64,000 bases of DNA, taken from assembly GCF_011927695.1 (NCBI RefSeq), contig NZ_JAATJE010000001.1, forward strand, positions 992,001-1,056,000, read 5' to 3'. Of the stretch, positions 9,772-19,803 are shown one piece after another. Origin of the DNA: Sphingomonas jejuensis. GTDB taxonomy: Bacteria; Pseudomonadota; Alphaproteobacteria; Sphingomonadales; Sphingomonadaceae. The notes below the pieces were generated by a model that was not told where the DNA came from, made no database searches, and worked only from the letters and a program-made list of their open reading frames with translations. The first letter of the stretch is position 1; each line of letters opens with the position of its first letter. The position numbers and the translations under genes were made by a program.

Positions 9772-10565
9772 CAGCCGAGCCCTTTAAGGAGGAGAAGCAG
9801 CGCAACGGCGGGCGCGACCGTCACCAGCCCGTCGAGCCGGTCGAGCACGCCGCCATGGCCGGGAAGCAGCGTGCCGCTGTCCTTCACGCCTGCGCGGCGC
9901 TTGATGCTGCTTTCGTAGAGATCCCCGGCCTGCGCGATGATCGCGAGCACGGGCGCGGTGAGCACGAGCTCGATCGGAACGCCGAAGCGCTCGTTGAACG
10001 CCAGCCCGACCAGCAGCGCCGCCGCCATGCCGCCGATCAGCCCCGCCCAGGTCTTGTTCGGGCTGACCCGCGGCATCAGCTTGGGCCCGCCGATCAGCCG
10101 TCCGGCGAAATAGGCGCCGATGTCGGTCGCCCAGACCGTGGCCATCGTCCAGAAGGCGATGGCAAGCCCGCCCGGCAGCTCGCGCAGCCACAGCACGGCC
10201 ACCGCGGGCAGGGCGACATAGGGGATGCCGAGCGCGAGCTGCGGGTGGCGCGTGACCGCCCCCACGAAGATCGTCGCGCCGCCGATCAGCCCCAGCACCA
10301 GCCAGCTCGGCCCCGCGGCGATCGGATCGGGCGCGAGGATCGCCAGCGGCACCACCAGCGCATAGAGCGCGATCCGCTTGGCTCCGCGCGGCGCGCGCGC
10401 CAGCTCCGCCCACTCCGCCATCATCAGGATGGAGGCGACGCAGATCAGCAGCCAGAAGGCCGCGCCGCCGAGCGACAGGCAGATCCAGGCCAGCGCGATC
10501 AGGATCGCGGCGACCAGAGCCTTGCGCGGAAGGTCGGCAATCCAGTTGCGGCGGATGCCCGGCAT
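9771..10565 (-). CDS. cdsA: Phosphatidate cytidylyltransferase
   Basis: The 264-aa polytopic membrane protein makes CDP-diacylglycerol from phosphatidic acid and CTP. The C-terminal CDS signature is present: SPNKTWAGLIGG followed by GDLYESSIKRRAGVKDSGTL and LPGHGGVLDRLDGL. The start ATG at 10565 overlaps the uppS stop by one base. It supplies the substrate for the pssA-psd pair located at 15-16.5 kb. Confidence 0.96.
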   Translation of the reverse strand: MPGIRRNWIADLPRKALVAAILIALAWICLSLGGAAFWLLICVASILMMAEWAELARAPRGAKRIALYALVVPLAILAPDPIAAGPSWLVLGLIGGATIFVGAVTRHPQLALGIPYVALPAVAVLWLRELPGGLAIAFWTMATVWATDIGAYFAGRLIGGPKLMPRVSPNKTWAGLIGGMAAALLVGLAFNERFGVPIELVLTAPVLAIIAQAGDLYESSIKRRAGVKDSGTLLPGHGGVLDRLDGLVTVAPAVALLLLLKGLG

Positions 10566-11305
10566 CAAAGCCCGCCGAACCGACGGGTGCGCCGTCCGTA
10601 ATCCTGGATCGCGGCGGCAAGCGCGTCGCCGTCGAAGTCCGGCCACAGCGTGTCCACGAACAGCAGCTCGGCATAGGCGGCCTGCCACATCAGGAAGTTG
10701 GACAGCCGGTGTTCGCCCGACGTGCGGATGACGAGGTCGGGCGGCGGCAGCCCGGCGGTGTCGAGCCGGCTCTCGATCGCGGCGGCATCGATGGCCGACG
10801 GATCGACGGCGCCGGAGGCCGCATCCGCCGCAATCGCGCGGGCGACCCGGACCAGCTCGTCCTGCGACCCATAGTTGAGCGCGACCACAAGGGTCGTGCC
10901 GGTGTTGTTCGCCGTCTGCGCCACGGCATCGTCGATGAGCGTGACAAGATCGGGTTCGAACATGCGGTGGTCGCCGATCACGCGCAGGCGGACGCCGGCG
11001 TCGACCAGCTGCTTCAGCTCCGCCTTGATGAAGCGGCGGAGCAGACCCATCAGGTCCGCGATCTCCTGCGCGGGGCGGCGCCAGTTCTCGGACGAGAAGG
11101 CGTAAAGCGTCAGCACCTCGATGCCGTGGTCGCCCGCCGCGCGCACGACACGCCGCGCGGCCTCGACGCCGGCACGGTGCCCGGCAAGGCGGGGCAGATG
11201 ACGCTGCCCGGCCCAGCGGCCGTTGCCGTCCATGATGATGGCGACATGACGGGGCGTCGCCCCCGCCCCGCCCCCCGCGTCCGTGCGCGCGCCGGCGGGG
11301 TTCAC
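10565..11305 (-). CDS. uppS: Isoprenyl transferase (undecaprenyl diphosphate synthase)
   Basis: The 246-aa cis-prenyltransferase condenses IPP onto FPP to give the C55 carrier lipid for peptidoglycan. Signatures: [13 protein letters not shown] with the catalytic Asp, [19 protein letters not shown] and [21 protein letters not shown]. The start is a GTG at 11305 that overlaps the frr stop as GTGA; the next in-frame ATG lies inside the catalytic motif, so the GTG is required. This gives a short variable N terminus [12 protein letters not shown]. Confidence 0.95.
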   Translation of the reverse strand: MNPAGARTDAGGGAGATPRHVAIIMDGNGRWAGQRHLPRLAGHRAGVEAARRVVRAAGDHGIEVLTLYAFSSENWRRPAQEIADLMGLLRRFIKAELKQLVDAGVRLRVIGDHRMFEPDLVTLIDDAVAQTANNTGTTLVVALNYGSQDELVRVARAIAADAASGAVDPSAIDAAAIESRLDTAGLPPPDLVIRTSGEHRLSNFLMWQAAYAELLFVDTLWPDFDGDALAAAIQDYGRRTRRFGGL

Positions 11306-11859
11306 TTGCCGAGGATTTCCTTTTCCTTGGCGCCGGCGGCCGCGTCGATGTCGGAAACGGTCGCGTCCGTCAGCTTCTGGACCTCGGTCTCCAGCCGCTT
11401 GCGCTCGTCCTCGCCGATCACGCCCTTCTTCTCGTCGGCCTTCAGCGCATCCATCCCGTCGCGGCGGACGTTGCGCACCGCCACGCGGGCCTTTTCGGCA
11501 TATTGCCCGGCGAGCTTGGCAAGCTCCTTGCGGCGCTCCTCGGTCAGGTCGGGGATCGGCAGGCGGATGTTCTGGCCGTCGACGATCGGATTGAGGCCGA
11601 GGCCGGCCGAGCGGATCGCCTTGTCGACCGGACCGACGTTGGACTTGTCCCACACCTGAACCGCGATCATCCGCGGCTCCGGCGTCGACACCGTCGCCAC
11701 CTGGTTCAGCGGCATGTGCGCCCCGTAGACCTCGACCGTTACCGGATCGAGCAGCGCGACATTGGCACGCCCGGTGCGCAGGCCGGACAGATCGCCCTTC
11801 AGGGCCTCCACGGCACCGCTCATGCGGCGATCGAGATCGGACTTGTCGTAAGCGGCCAT
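11302..11859 (-). CDS. frr: Ribosome recycling factor
   Basis: The 185-aa protein splits post-termination ribosomes together with EF-G. RRF landmarks are [17 protein letters not shown] and [21 protein letters not shown], with [13 protein letters not shown] and a C-terminal helix. The ATG at 11859 overlaps the pyrH TGA and has AGGAG 8 nt upstream; a GTG directly before it (11862) is an alternative. Confidence 0.97.
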   Translation of the reverse strand: MAAYDKSDLDRRMSGAVEALKGDLSGLRTGRANVALLDPVTVEVYGAHMPLNQVATVSTPEPRMIAVQVWDKSNVGPVDKAIRSAGLGLNPIVDGQNIRLPIPDLTEERRKELAKLAGQYAEKARVAVRNVRRDGMDALKADEKKGVIGEDERKRLETEVQKLTDATVSDIDAAAGAKEKEILGK

Positions 11860-12593
11860 CACAGGCTCTCCTTGGTCTCGTTGGTGACGATCGTCGCGGT
11901 GCCCTCGCCAACGAGGATCCGCGCCAGGTTGCCCTGTTCGCGGATGTTGAACACGACGATCGGAATATCGTTGTCACGGCAGAGCGCAACGGCGCTGGCG
12001 TCCATCACCTTCAGATTGTCGGACAGGACACGCCCGTAACTGACTGTCTCATAACGCTTCGCCGTCGGGACCTTCTTGGGGTCGGCATCATAGACGCCGT
12101 CCACCGAAGTGCCCTTCAGGAGCGCGTCGCACTTCATTTCCGCCGCACGCAGTGCAGCGCCGCTGTCCGTGGTGAAATACGGGCTGCCGACACCGGCGGC
12201 AAAGATCACGACGCGGCCCTTTTCCAGATGCCGCTCGGCCCGCCGGCGGATGAACGGCTCGCACACCGATGCCATCGGGATGGCGGACTGGACGCGGGTG
12301 TCGACGCCGATCTGTTCCAGCGCGTTCTGCACGGCCAGCGCGTTCATGACCGTCGCCAGCATGCCCATATAATCGGCGGTTGCGCGTTCGAACCCCTTGG
12401 CCGCCGCCGCCAGGCCGCGAAAGATGTTGCCCCCGCCGACCACGACGCAGACCTCGTGCCCCGCCTCGCGCGCGGCGGCAATCTCGCCAGCGACGCGGGA
12501 CGTGACGGCGGGGTCGATGCTGAGGCCTTCCGGCCCCATCAGAACCTCGCCCGACAGCTTCAGGAGGATACGGTTGAAGCGCGGGCGGGACAT
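11859..12593 (-). CDS. pyrH: UMP kinase
   Basis: The 244-aa amino-acid-kinase-fold enzyme phosphorylates UMP. It has [23 protein letters not shown] and the acceptor region [14 protein letters not shown] followed by [13 protein letters not shown]. It has its own likely promoter at 12636-12664 although it follows tsf, and it heads the tight pyrH-frr-uppS-cdsA-dxr-rseP run. Together with pyrF at 61.7 kb it serves pyrimidine synthesis. Confidence 0.97.
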   Translation of the reverse strand: MSRPRFNRILLKLSGEVLMGPEGLSIDPAVTSRVAGEIAAAREAGHEVCVVVGGGNIFRGLAAAAKGFERATADYMGMLATVMNALAVQNALEQIGVDTRVQSAIPMASVCEPFIRRRAERHLEKGRVVIFAAGVGSPYFTTDSGAALRAAEMKCDALLKGTSVDGVYDADPKKVPTAKRYETVSYGRVLSDNLKVMDASAVALCRDNDIPIVVFNIREQGNLARILVGEGTATIVTNETKESL

Positions 12594-12635
12594 GGGGGCG
12601 TGGAATCTCGGATAAGGTGCGGGAAGGTCGCGGGA

Positions 12636-12664
12636 CCTTAGAGACGGTCAGGGACGCTGCCAAG
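12636..12664 (-). promoter_or_regulatory. Promoter of pyrH
   Basis: On the minus strand CTTGGC (12664-12659), a 17-nt spacer and CTAAGG (12641-12636) fit an alphaproteobacterial housekeeping sigma promoter. Transcription would start near 12629, leaving a leader of about 36 nt. The -10 is identical to that in front of rpsB. Confidence 0.55.
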
Positions 12665-12759
12665 CGCCGGGACCATGGCGTCATGCGGGATGTCCTCCCG
12701 CAACGCCCCGCGCCGGGTGCGCGACGACCACGTCGCCGCCCACCCGGCCGGTGCATCAA

Positions 12760-12798
12760 GGCGATCGTCGCGACGCCATCTGCGCCGCGACGATCGCC
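12760..12798 (-). terminator. Hairpin after tsf
   Basis: Perfect 13-bp inverted repeat, GGCGATCGTCGCG at 12760-12772 and its complement at 12786-12798, with a 13-nt loop, starting 7 nt beyond the tsf stop. The minus-strand sequence after it (TTGATGC) has almost no T-tract. Likely a terminator or 3'-end stabiliser of the rpsB-tsf transcript. Confidence 0.55.
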
Positions 12799-12804
12799 GC
12801 CGCG

Positions 12805-13743
12805 TCAGGCCTTCTTGACGCCGGCGGTGGCGGCAACCTCGGCCGCGAAGTCGGACGCTTCCTTCTCGATGCCCTCGCCCAGCTGGAAGCGGGCATAGTC
12901 CTTCAGCGTGATGGAGCCGCCGGCGTCCTTTGCCGCCTGCGCCACGACCTCGCCGACCGGGGTCTTCTGATCGACCACGAAGATCTGCGTCATCAGGCCA
13001 TTTTCGCGGCGATACTTGTCGACCGGACCCTTGATGATCTTCTCGGCGACCTCGGGCGGCTTGCCGACGATCTTGTCGGCCGCCTTCTCGCGCGCGATCG
13101 CCGCCTCACGCTCGACCAGCGCCGGGTCGATCGCGTCGCCGGTCAGCGCGAGCGGGTTGGCAGCCGCGATGTGCATGGCGAGCTGCTTGCCCAGGCTTTC
13201 CAGCGCAGCGGCCGGCGCATTGCCTTCAAGCGCGACCAGCACGCCGATCTTGCCCATGCCCGGGGCAGCCGCATTGTGGACGTAGGAGACCACGCGGCCC
13301 TCGGACACCTCGAGCAGCTGCGCGCGGCGCAGCGACTGGTTCTCGCCGATGGTGGCGATGTTGGAGGTGAGCTTTTCCGCCACGGTGCCGCCGCCGGGGT
13401 AGCCGGCCGCGGACAGCGCCTCGATGTCCGAACCGGTCTCGAGCGCAAGCGTGGTCACGTCGCGCACGAACGACTGGAACTGCTCGTTCTTCGCGACGAA
13501 GTCGGTCTCGGAATTGACCTCGACGACCGCGCCCTTGGTGCCCGACACGGCAACGCCGACCAGACCCTCGGCGGCGGTGCGGCCGGCCTTCTTGGCGGCG
13601 GCGGCAAGACCCTTGGTCCGCAGCCAGTCGATCGAGGCTTCCAGGTCGCCGCCGTTTTCCGCCAGCGCCTTCTTGCAGTCCATCATGCCGGCGCCGGTGC
13701 GCTCACGCAGTTCCTTCACGCTTGCCGCGGTGATCTCGGCCAT
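12805..13743 (-). CDS. tsf: Elongation factor Ts
   Basis: The 312-aa nucleotide exchange factor for EF-Tu starts [20 protein letters not shown], followed by [15 protein letters not shown] and the signature [16 protein letters not shown]. The dimerisation and C-terminal subdomains are complete ([15 protein letters not shown]). It follows rpsB at a distance of 83 nt containing a hairpin, and is followed by a strong inverted repeat. Its length is normal for the alphaproteobacterial form. Confidence 0.98.
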   Translation of the reverse strand: MAEITAASVKELRERTGAGMMDCKKALAENGGDLEASIDWLRTKGLAAAAKKAGRTAAEGLVGVAVSGTKGAVVEVNSETDFVAKNEQFQSFVRDVTTLALETGSDIEALSAAGYPGGGTVAEKLTSNIATIGENQSLRRAQLLEVSEGRVVSYVHNAAAPGMGKIGVLVALEGNAPAAALESLGKQLAMHIAAANPLALTGDAIDPALVEREAAIAREKAADKIVGKPPEVAEKIIKGPVDKYRRENGLMTQIFVVDQKTPVGEVVAQAAKDAGGSITLKDYARFQLGEGIEKEASDFAAEVAATAGVKKA

Positions 13744-13771
13744 GTGCTTGATCCTTTCGGGATATGAATGT

Positions 13772-13799
13772 GGGGCGGCGGTCCATCGACCACCGCCCC
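13772..13799 (-). promoter_or_regulatory. Hairpin between rpsB and tsf
   Basis: GGGGCGG-C-GGT ... ACC-A-CCGCCCC gives a strong GC-rich stem with one internal mismatch in the rpsB-tsf gap. With no T-tract it could be an attenuator or RNase-processing site that lets the two genes be expressed at different levels; the role is inference. Confidence 0.4.
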
Positions 13800-13826
13800 G
13801 TGTCAGTTTCGCGACGCGGGCGCGGC

Positions 13827-14645
13827 TCAGCCGGCCGGCTGCTCCTCGGCCGCCGGCGCATCGGCCGCGACGGAGGGCGATGCCTCGGGCGTCTCGTTGA
13901 GCGCGGCCTCGACGGGCGGCTCCTCCATGGCGCCGAAATCGACGCCGCGGCGCTGCTGCGCACCCTGGTTGCCGCGCGTCGCTGCCTCGGCGATCGAATC
14001 GCAGTAGAGGCGGATGGCGCGGGCCGCATCGTCGTTGCCCGGAACCGGGAACGCGATGCCGTCGGGCGACACGTTCGAATCGAGGATCGCGACGACGGGG
14101 ATGCCGAGCGTGTTGGCTTCCTTGATCGCCAGCTCTTCCTTGTTGGCGTCGATCACGAACATGATGTCGGGAATGCCGCCCATGTCGCGGATGCCGCCCA
14201 GCGACAGCTCGAACTTGTCGCGCTCACGCGTCAGCTGCAGCACTTCCTTCTTGGTGAGGCCGTGCGTGTCGCCCGCGAGCTGCTCTTCCAGCGCCTTGAA
14301 GCGCTTGATGGAGCCCGAGATCGTCTTCCAGTTGGTGAGCATGCCGCCCAGCCAGCGATGGTTGACATAGTGCTGACCGGCGCGGCGCGCGGCCTCGGCG
14401 ATCGGCTCCTGCGCCTGGCGCTTGGTGCCGACAAACAGCACCTTGCCGCCGGCCGCAACCGTCTGCGACACGAAATCAAGCGCGCGCGCGAACAGCGGCA
14501 CCGACTGCGACAGGTCAAGGATGTGGACCCCGTTGCGCTCGCCGTAGATGTACGGCTTCATCTTGGGGTTCCAGCGGTGGGTCTGGTGACCGAAGTGCGC
14601 GCCGGCCTCGACAAGCGCGTTCAGGGTGACGGTGGGGACCGCCAT
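13827..14645 (-). CDS. rpsB: 30S ribosomal protein S2
   Basis: The 272-aa protein starts [20 protein letters not shown] and contains [30 protein letters not shown] and [21 protein letters not shown]. An acidic Ala/Glu-rich C-terminal tail (about 225-272) extends past the conserved core, as is common in sphingomonads. GGAGAA lies before the ATG. It is the first gene of the long minus-strand cluster and is driven from 14740-14768. Confidence 0.98.
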   Translation of the reverse strand: MAVPTVTLNALVEAGAHFGHQTHRWNPKMKPYIYGERNGVHILDLSQSVPLFARALDFVSQTVAAGGKVLFVGTKRQAQEPIAEAARRAGQHYVNHRWLGGMLTNWKTISGSIKRFKALEEQLAGDTHGLTKKEVLQLTRERDKFELSLGGIRDMGGIPDIMFVIDANKEELAIKEANTLGIPVVAILDSNVSPDGIAFPVPGNDDAARAIRLYCDSIAEAATRGNQGAQQRRGVDFGAMEEPPVEAALNETPEASPSVAADAPAAEEQPAG

Positions 14646-14685
14646 GAGCATTTCTCCTACCCGGTTGTACCTCTGGAGGGCGGAA

Positions 14686-14702
14686 CCGGGTGAATCACCC
14701 GG
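14686..14702 (-). promoter_or_regulatory. rpsB leader hairpin
   Basis: CCGGGTG-ATT-CACCCGG (minus-strand reading) is a perfect 7-bp stem within the predicted 88-nt rpsB leader, about 40 nt before the start codon. A role in S2 autoregulation is possible but not shown. Confidence 0.35.
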
Positions 14703-14739
14703 CACCGGTATGGATGCCCTCCATGCGGAATGGACGCGC

Positions 14740-14768
14740 CCTTAGCGGTGGCGCGCGCGATGATCAAG
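14740..14768 (-). promoter_or_regulatory. Promoter of rpsB
   Basis: CTTGAT (14768-14763), a 17-nt spacer and CTAAGG (14745-14740) on the minus strand. It lies back-to-back with the plus-strand promoter at 14771-14799. The leader to rpsB would be about 88 nt. Confidence 0.55.
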
Positions 14769-14770
14769 CG

Positions 14771-14799
14771 TTGACATAGGAACAAACCGAGAACATACG
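14771..14799 (+). promoter_or_regulatory. Promoter of the 52-aa small ORF
   Basis: TTGACA (14771-14776), 17 nt, CATACG (14794-14799): a consensus -35 with a fair -10. Transcription from about 14806 would give a 25-nt leader to the small ORF at 14831. Confidence 0.5.
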
Positions 14800-14830
14800 G
14801 GCTGTGGCTTTTGAAAAGGGGGCTTGAGCA

Positions 14831-14989
14831 ATGCTGATGGCGGTTCTGATGACGATGCTCTTTGCGATCGCGGCATCGATGATCTTGCAGGTCGGCGGCC
14901 AGATCCTGACGCGTGACGGCGCGCGGATCGTGCGGCTGCTGGCAATCGGCCTTGGCGGCCGTCAGGCGACGGTTGCGGTGCGGCGCTGA
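14831..14989 (+). CDS. Small hydrophobic protein, 52 aa
   Basis: The product starts MLMAVLMTMLFAIAASMILQ and continues VGGQILTRDGARIVRLLAIG, ending in a basic VAVRR. It would be one membrane helix (about 2-20) with a basic C-terminal half. An AAGGGGG Shine-Dalgarno and a consensus promoter precede it, supporting a real gene. The last 28 nt overlap the 3' end of pssA on the other strand. Similar tiny membrane proteins are familiar in sphingomonads, but I assign no function. Confidence 0.55.
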   Translation: MLMAVLMTMLFAIAASMILQVGGQILTRDGARIVRLLAIGLGGRQATVAVRR

Positions 14990-15735
14990 CGCTGCACCCG
15001 GGCATAGCTCCGGATGCTGAACGGGATGGCCGCAAGGTAGAACAGGCACAGGATGCTGAGCGTCGCCCACGGCGCGGTCAGCAGCGCCCCGCCCAGGATC
15101 GCCACCACCGCGATCGCCTCCAGGCGGATCGTGCGGCGGACCCGAAGCGAGCTCCAGCTGTAGGTCGCGACGTTCGAGATCATCAGAAAGGCGACCAGCG
15201 CCGCCCAGGGGGCCACGACCAGCGGCTCGCGGAAGATCGGCTCTCCCGTCCACAGCCACAGGAACAGGGGCAGGAAGGTCAGCCCCGCCCCGCTCGGTGC
15301 GGGCACGCCGGTCAGGAAGCCGGCCGACTTGTGCGGCTGCTGCTTGTCGTCGATGGCCGCGTTGAAGCGGGCGAGCCGCAGCGCGCAACACACCGCATGC
15401 GCAAGCGCGAAGATCCAGCCGAACTGCGGCACGGCCTGCAGCGACCACAGAAACAGGATCAGCGCCGGCGCCACGCCGAACGCGATCACGTCCGAGAGCG
15501 AATCAAGCTCCGCGCCGAAGCGGCTTTCGCCCTTCAGCAACCGCGCGATGCGGCCGTCGAGCCCGTCGAGCACGCCCGCAAGGATGATGGCGGCGGCCGC
15601 GCGTTCCCAATCCTCGCCGATCGCGAACCGGACCCCGGTCAGCCCGGTGCAGAGCGCCAGGGCGGTGACGGTGTTGGGGGCAAGCGCGCGCAGCGTGATG
15701 CCGCGCCGGGCCTGGCGCTCCTCGGGGTTCAGCAC
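14962..15735 (-). CDS. pssA: CDP-diacylglycerol-serine O-phosphatidyltransferase
   Basis: The 257-aa membrane enzyme transfers phosphatidyl from CDP-DAG to serine. The CDP-alcohol phosphatidyltransferase signature [13 protein letters not shown]...[10 protein letters not shown] lies at about residues 57-82. Roughly eight hydrophobic segments follow. It is 7 nt downstream of psd, whose product decarboxylates its own to phosphatidylethanolamine, so the two act consecutively in the inner membrane. Confidence 0.95.
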   Translation of the reverse strand: MLNPEERQARRGITLRALAPNTVTALALCTGLTGVRFAIGEDWERAAAAIILAGVLDGLDGRIARLLKGESRFGAELDSLSDVIAFGVAPALILFLWSLQAVPQFGWIFALAHAVCCALRLARFNAAIDDKQQPHKSAGFLTGVPAPSGAGLTFLPLFLWLWTGEPIFREPLVVAPWAALVAFLMISNVATYSWSSLRVRRTIRLEAIAVVAILGGALLTAPWATLSILCLFYLAAIPFSIRSYARVQRQRRTATVA

Positions 15736-15742
15736 CTGCGGC

Positions 15743-16477
15743 TCACTGCGGGACCGCCGTGGCGGCGTCGCTGCGGCCGATCACGCCCAGGATGGTTTCC
15801 CCGGCGATGGCGCGCTGGCCGAGCGCCACGCGCGGCGCGGTGCCGGCCGGCAGGTACACGTCGACCCGGCTGCCGAAGCGGATGAGCCCGATGCGCTGGC
15901 CGTGCGCGACAATGTCGCCCGGCTTCACGAACGGTACGATCCGGCGCGCGACCAGCCCCGCGATCTGGGTAAAACCGATGCGGGTGCCGTCCTCGCGCTC
16001 CATCAAGATGTGCTGGCGCTCATTCTCGTCGCTTGCCTTGTCGAGGTCCGCGTTCAGGAACTTGCCGGAGATATAGACGACGTCGAGCACCCGCCCGCCG
16101 ATCGGCGCGCGGTTGATGTGCACGTCGAACACCGACATGAAGATGGACACGCGGATCATCGGCTGGTCGCCCAGGCCGCGATCGCCCGCCATCTCGCGCG
16201 GCGGCGCGACTTCCTGGATCAGCGTCACAAGGCCGTCAGCCGGCGACACGATGAGGTCGTCGCCGCTCGGCACGGCGCGGACGGGATCGCGGAAGAAGGA
16301 TGCGACCCACAGCGTCACACCCACGAACAGGAACCCCAGTTCGTCCCACACGAAGAACAAGAGGATGAGCGAGATCGCCGCCGAGGCGACGATGTATTTG
16401 CGCCCTTCCGGGTGAACCGCCGGGAAGCGCCACTTCACGGTGGTCGTCACGACCGGCGGCTTGTCGAGCGATGCCAT
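15743..16477 (-). CDS. psd: Phosphatidylserine decarboxylase proenzyme (short form)
   Basis: The 244-aa pyruvoyl enzyme has two N-terminal membrane helices (about 20-65), [29 protein letters not shown] and the self-cleavage site RFGSRVDVY, where Gly-Ser is cut and the Ser becomes the pyruvoyl group. Length matches the short family typical of alphaproteobacteria. The start codon has no Shine-Dalgarno; a -10 box 6 nt upstream suggests a leaderless message. It is followed by pssA. Confidence 0.95.
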   Translation of the reverse strand: MASLDKPPVVTTTVKWRFPAVHPEGRKYIVASAAISLILLFFVWDELGFLFVGVTLWVASFFRDPVRAVPSGDDLIVSPADGLVTLIQEVAPPREMAGDRGLGDQPMIRVSIFMSVFDVHINRAPIGGRVLDVVYISGKFLNADLDKASDENERQHILMEREDGTRIGFTQIAGLVARRIVPFVKPGDIVAHGQRIGLIRFGSRVDVYLPAGTAPRVALGQRAIAGETILGVIGRSDAATAVPQ

Positions 16478-16483
16478 CGGCTC

Positions 16484-16512
16484 GTCCTATCCGCCGCGCC
16501 CCCGGCTGACAA
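16484..16512 (-). promoter_or_regulatory. Promoter of psd (leaderless type)
   Basis: TTGTCA (16512-16507), 17-nt spacer, TAGGAC (16489-16484). Only six bases separate the -10 from the psd ATG at 16477, so the transcript should begin at or next to the start codon. Confidence 0.5.
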
Positions 16513-16612
16513 TATCCGTGAGGCGTCCTCACCCGATCCGCCCTGCCCGTTGATCCAGCCGGGCCGCCCGCCTAGGACGCCGCCATCCCTTTTATCAGCA
16601 CGGATGGCAGGC

Positions 16613-17839
16613 ATGGCGAAGATCAAGGTGAAGACCCCGGTCGTGGAGATCGACGGCGACGAGATGACGCGCATCATCTGGCAGTGGATCCGCGAGCGGT
16701 TGATCCTCCCTTATCTCGACATCGACCTGCGCTATTACGACCTGTCGATCGAGGAGCGTGACCGCACCGCCGACCAGGTGACGATCGACAGCGCCAACGC
16801 GATCAAGGAGTTCGGGGTCGGCGTGAAGTGCGCCACCATCACCCCGGACGAAGCGCGCGTTGAGGAATTCGGCCTCACCAAGATGTGGAAGTCGCCCAAC
16901 GGCACGATCCGCAACATCCTGGGCGGTGTCGTCTTCCGCGAGCCGATCGTGATCAACAACGTGCCGCGGCTGATCCCCGGCTGGACCGATCCCATCGTGG
17001 TCGGCCGCCATGCCTTTGGCGATCAGTACCGCGCGACCGACTTCAAGGTGCCGGGCAAGGGCAAACTCACCATGAAGTGGGTGGGCGAGGACGGCCAGAC
17101 GATCGAGGAGGAGGTGTTCGACTTCCCCGAGGCCGGCGTTGCCATGGGCATGTACAATCTCGACCAGTCGATCCGCGACTTCGCGCGCGCCTCGATGAAC
17201 TATGCGCTTGGCCGCGGCTGGCCGCTCTACCTGTCGACCAAGAACACCATCCTGAAGGCCTATGACGGCCGCTTCAAGGACATCTTCCAGGAGGTTTTCG
17301 ACAGCGAATTCAAGGACAAGTTCGCGGCTGCGAAGATCGTCTACGAACACCGCCTGATCGACGACATGGTCGCCTCCGCGCTGAAGTGGAGCGGCAAGTT
17401 CGTGTGGGCCTGCAAGAACTACGACGGCGACGTCCAGTCGGACCAGGTCGCGCAGGGCTTCGGCTCGCTCGGCCTCATGACGTCGGTGCTGCTGTCGCCC
17501 GACGGCCGCACGGTGGAGGCGGAGGCCGCGCACGGCACCGTCACCCGCCATTATCGCATGCACCAGCAGGGCAAGGCGACGTCGACCAATCCGATCGCGT
17601 CGATCTTCGCCTGGACGGGCGGCCTGAAGTATCGCGGCAAGTTCGACGACACGCCTGAGGTGACGCAGTTCGCCGAGACGCTGGAGCGGGTCTGCATCGA
17701 AACGGTGGAAAGCGGCCAGATGACCAAGGATCTGGCGCTGCTGGTCGGCCCGGATCAGGCCTGGATGACGACCGAGCAGTTCTTCGAGGCGATCCGCGTC
17801 AACCTGGAAGCCGCGATGGGCGCACAGGCGACCGCCTGA
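16613..17839 (+). CDS. icd: NADP-dependent isocitrate dehydrogenase
   Basis: The 408-aa enzyme oxidatively decarboxylates isocitrate in the TCA cycle. It is the homodimeric eukaryotic-like type: [20 protein letters not shown] at the start, then [27 protein letters not shown] and the NADP region [11 protein letters not shown], with [17 protein letters not shown] start at 16604 (MAGMAKIK) is possible. A weak promoter (TTGATC 16550, CTAGGA 16572) precedes it and a GC-rich hairpin follows. It is monocistronic. Confidence 0.97.
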   Translation: MAKIKVKTPVVEIDGDEMTRIIWQWIRERLILPYLDIDLRYYDLSIEERDRTADQVTIDSANAIKEFGVGVKCATITPDEARVEEFGLTKMWKSPNGTIRNILGGVVFREPIVINNVPRLIPGWTDPIVVGRHAFGDQYRATDFKVPGKGKLTMKWVGEDGQTIEEEVFDFPEAGVAMGMYNLDQSIRDFARASMNYALGRGWPLYLSTKNTILKAYDGRFKDIFQEVFDSEFKDKFAAAKIVYEHRLIDDMVASALKWSGKFVWACKNYDGDVQSDQVAQGFGSLGLMTSVLLSPDGRTVEAEAAHGTVTRHYRMHQQGKATSTNPIASIFAWTGGLKYRGKFDDTPEVTQFAETLERVCIETVESGQMTKDLALLVGPDQAWMTTEQFFEAIRVNLEAAMGAQATA

Positions 17840-17847
17840 CGGATGTG

Positions 17848-17885
17848 GCGGGAGCCGGTCGACATCGCTCGACCCGCGCTCCCGC
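17848..17885 (+). terminator. Hairpin after icd
   Basis: GCGGGAGC at 17848-17855 pairs with GCTCCCGC at 17878-17885, with further pairing of GTCGA and TCGAC inside. It starts 9 nt past the icd stop. No T-tract follows, so termination may be inefficient or factor-assisted. Confidence 0.5.
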
Positions 17886-18015
17886 CGCCACCGCCGCCCG
17901 GCGGCGGCATGGTGCCAGCGACACCAACCTGACGGCCCCGGCGGATCTTTGAACCGATGTGGGTTCCGGACGCCTGACGGACCTCCCTCAATCGCTGGCG
18001 AAGACACGCATACGC

Positions 18016-19797
18016 ATGCAACAAGGGCGCATGCCGCTTCCACACGCCTCCGTCGGGTTCAGCGATGCGCTGGTCGTGCTCGGCAGCGCCGGGATCGTGA
18101 TCCCGACCTTTGCGCGCTTCCGGATCAATCCGGTCATCGGGTTCATCCTGGTCGGGGTTCTGGTGGGGCCGCACGGTCTCGGCAGCTTCGTGGGCAGCGC
18201 GCCCTGGCTGTTCCACCTGACAATTACCGAGCCGGACTCGATCGAGCCGTTCGCCGAATTCGGCATCATCCTGCTGCTGTTCTCCATCGGGCTGGAGCTG
18301 TCGTTCCGGCGGCTCTGGTCGATGCGCCGGCAGGTCTTCGGCCTCGGTGCCGGCGAACTGATCCTGTCGGGGCTGGTGATCGGCCTCGGGCTCAACCTTA
18401 TCGGGCAACCCCCGGCGGGCGCCTTCGGCCTCGGCTTCGCGCTTGCCCTGTCCTCCACGGCGCTGGTCCTGCCGATGGTCGGCACCTCCAGCCCGGTCGG
18501 CCGGTCCGCCTTTGCGATGCTGTTGTTCGAGGACCTGGCGCTTGTCCCCATCATCTTCGCGCTCGGCGCGCTTGCGCCCTTCGCCGCGCAGGAAGGGTGG
18601 GACGGGCTGTTCACCACCGTGTGGCAGGGCGCACTGGTGGTTGCGGCGTTGATGGTCGCAGGGCGCTACCTGCTGCCGCCGCTGTTCGCGCAGGCCGCCC
18701 GCACCAAGAGCCCGGAGCTGTTCCTGTCGGCGAGCCTCCTGGTCGTCATCCTGGCATCCATCGCCACGGCCGCCGTGGGGCTGTCGCCCATCGTCGGTGC
18801 CCTGCTCGCCGGGCTGCTGCTCGCCGAGACGCCCTATCACGGCGAGATCGAGGCGATCACCGCACCCTTCAAGGGACTGGCGCTCGGCGTCTTCCTGATC
18901 ACCGTCGGGATGAGCGTGGACCTGCGCGCCATCGCTGCGGACTGGGGCGAGCTGATCGTCGCCATCGTCGGCGTCATGGCGGTGAAGATCGCGATCACCT
19001 CCGTCATCCTGCGTGTGTCGGGCGAGCGCACGGAGGTGGCGGCGGAAACGGGATTGCTGATGGCGTCACCGTCTGAAACGACCCTGATCGTGCTGGCCGC
19101 GGCGATGCACGCGCAGCTGATACAGCCCTCCACCGCCGCCTTCTGGCAGACGGTGACGGCGATCGGCCTGACCGCGACCCCGCTGCTGGCGCGGATCGGG
19201 CGAGACGTCGCCCGCCGGGTGGAGCGACAGGCCGCCACCGCCGCGCCGGTCGAGGAGACGGCCGATGCCGCCCGCGCGGTGATCTTCGGCTTCGGCCGCG
19301 TCGGACGGTTGGTCGCGGAGATGATGCGGGTGCACGGCCGCCCCTTTGTCGCCGTCGATGCCAGCATCGATGCGGTGGCCGCCGCCCGCGCGGAAGGGTT
19401 CCCCGTCCTGTTCGGCGATGTGGGGCGGCCGGGCACCATGGATCGGCTGGGGCTGGACCGGGCAAGCGCGCTGGTGCTGACGATGGATGATCCGGTGCAG
19501 CTCGTCCGCCTCACCCGCGCGGCGCGCCAGGCCTATCCGGACCTCGCCATCATCGCGCGCGCGCGCGACAGCGACCATGCCGCCGAACTTTACCGCGCCG
19601 GCGCAACCGATGCGGTGCCGGAAACGCTGGAAAGCTCCCTGCAGCTGTCGGAAGCGGTGCTCGTAGACCTGGGCGTGGCCATGGGTCCGGTCATCGCGTC
19701 CATCCACGACAAGCGCGCGGAGTTCCGCGAACAGATCATGCGCGACGGGCAGCTGACCCGTGAACCGCGCCTTCGCCGCACACGGATGAGCGGGTGA
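18016..19797 (+). CDS. KefB/YbaL-type cation:proton antiporter with RCK domain
   Basis: About 593 aa. Residues about 15-395 form the CPA2 membrane domain (FILVGVLVGPHGLG, EFGIILLLFSIGLELSF and SSTALVLPMV). Residues about 415-540 form a TrkA-N/RCK nucleotide-binding domain (VIFGFGRVGRLVAEMM, with the Asp in FVAVDAS). The family exchanges K+ or Na+ for H+ and is gated by nucleotides or glutathione. Start choice is uncertain: ATG at 18016 or 18031; an upstream GTG at 17959 is unlikely. Which cation it moves cannot be told from sequence. Confidence 0.88.
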   Translation: MQQGRMPLPHASVGFSDALVVLGSAGIVIPTFARFRINPVIGFILVGVLVGPHGLGSFVGSAPWLFHLTITEPDSIEPFAEFGIILLLFSIGLELSFRRLWSMRRQVFGLGAGELILSGLVIGLGLNLIGQPPAGAFGLGFALALSSTALVLPMVGTSSPVGRSAFAMLLFEDLALVPIIFALGALAPFAAQEGWDGLFTTVWQGALVVAALMVAGRYLLPPLFAQAARTKSPELFLSASLLVVILASIATAAVGLSPIVGALLAGLLLAETPYHGEIEAITAPFKGLALGVFLITVGMSVDLRAIAADWGELIVAIVGVMAVKIAITSVILRVSGERTEVAAETGLLMASPSETTLIVLAAAMHAQLIQPSTAAFWQTVTAIGLTATPLLARIGRDVARRVERQAATAAPVEETADAARAVIFGFGRVGRLVAEMMRVHGRPFVAVDASIDAVAAARAEGFPVLFGDVGRPGTMDRLGLDRASALVLTMDDPVQLVRLTRAARQAYPDLAIIARARDSDHAAELYRAGATDAVPETLESSLQLSEAVLVDLGVAMGPVIASIHDKRAEFREQIMRDGQLTREPRLRRTRMSG

Positions 19798-19803
19798 CGG
19801 TGG

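Noticed and set aside
15329-16612. Long in-frame extension upstream of icd on the plus strand
   Set aside because: It lies antisense to pssA and psd. The isocitrate dehydrogenase N terminus (MAKIKVKTP) begins at 16613, and the extension resembles no dehydrogenase.
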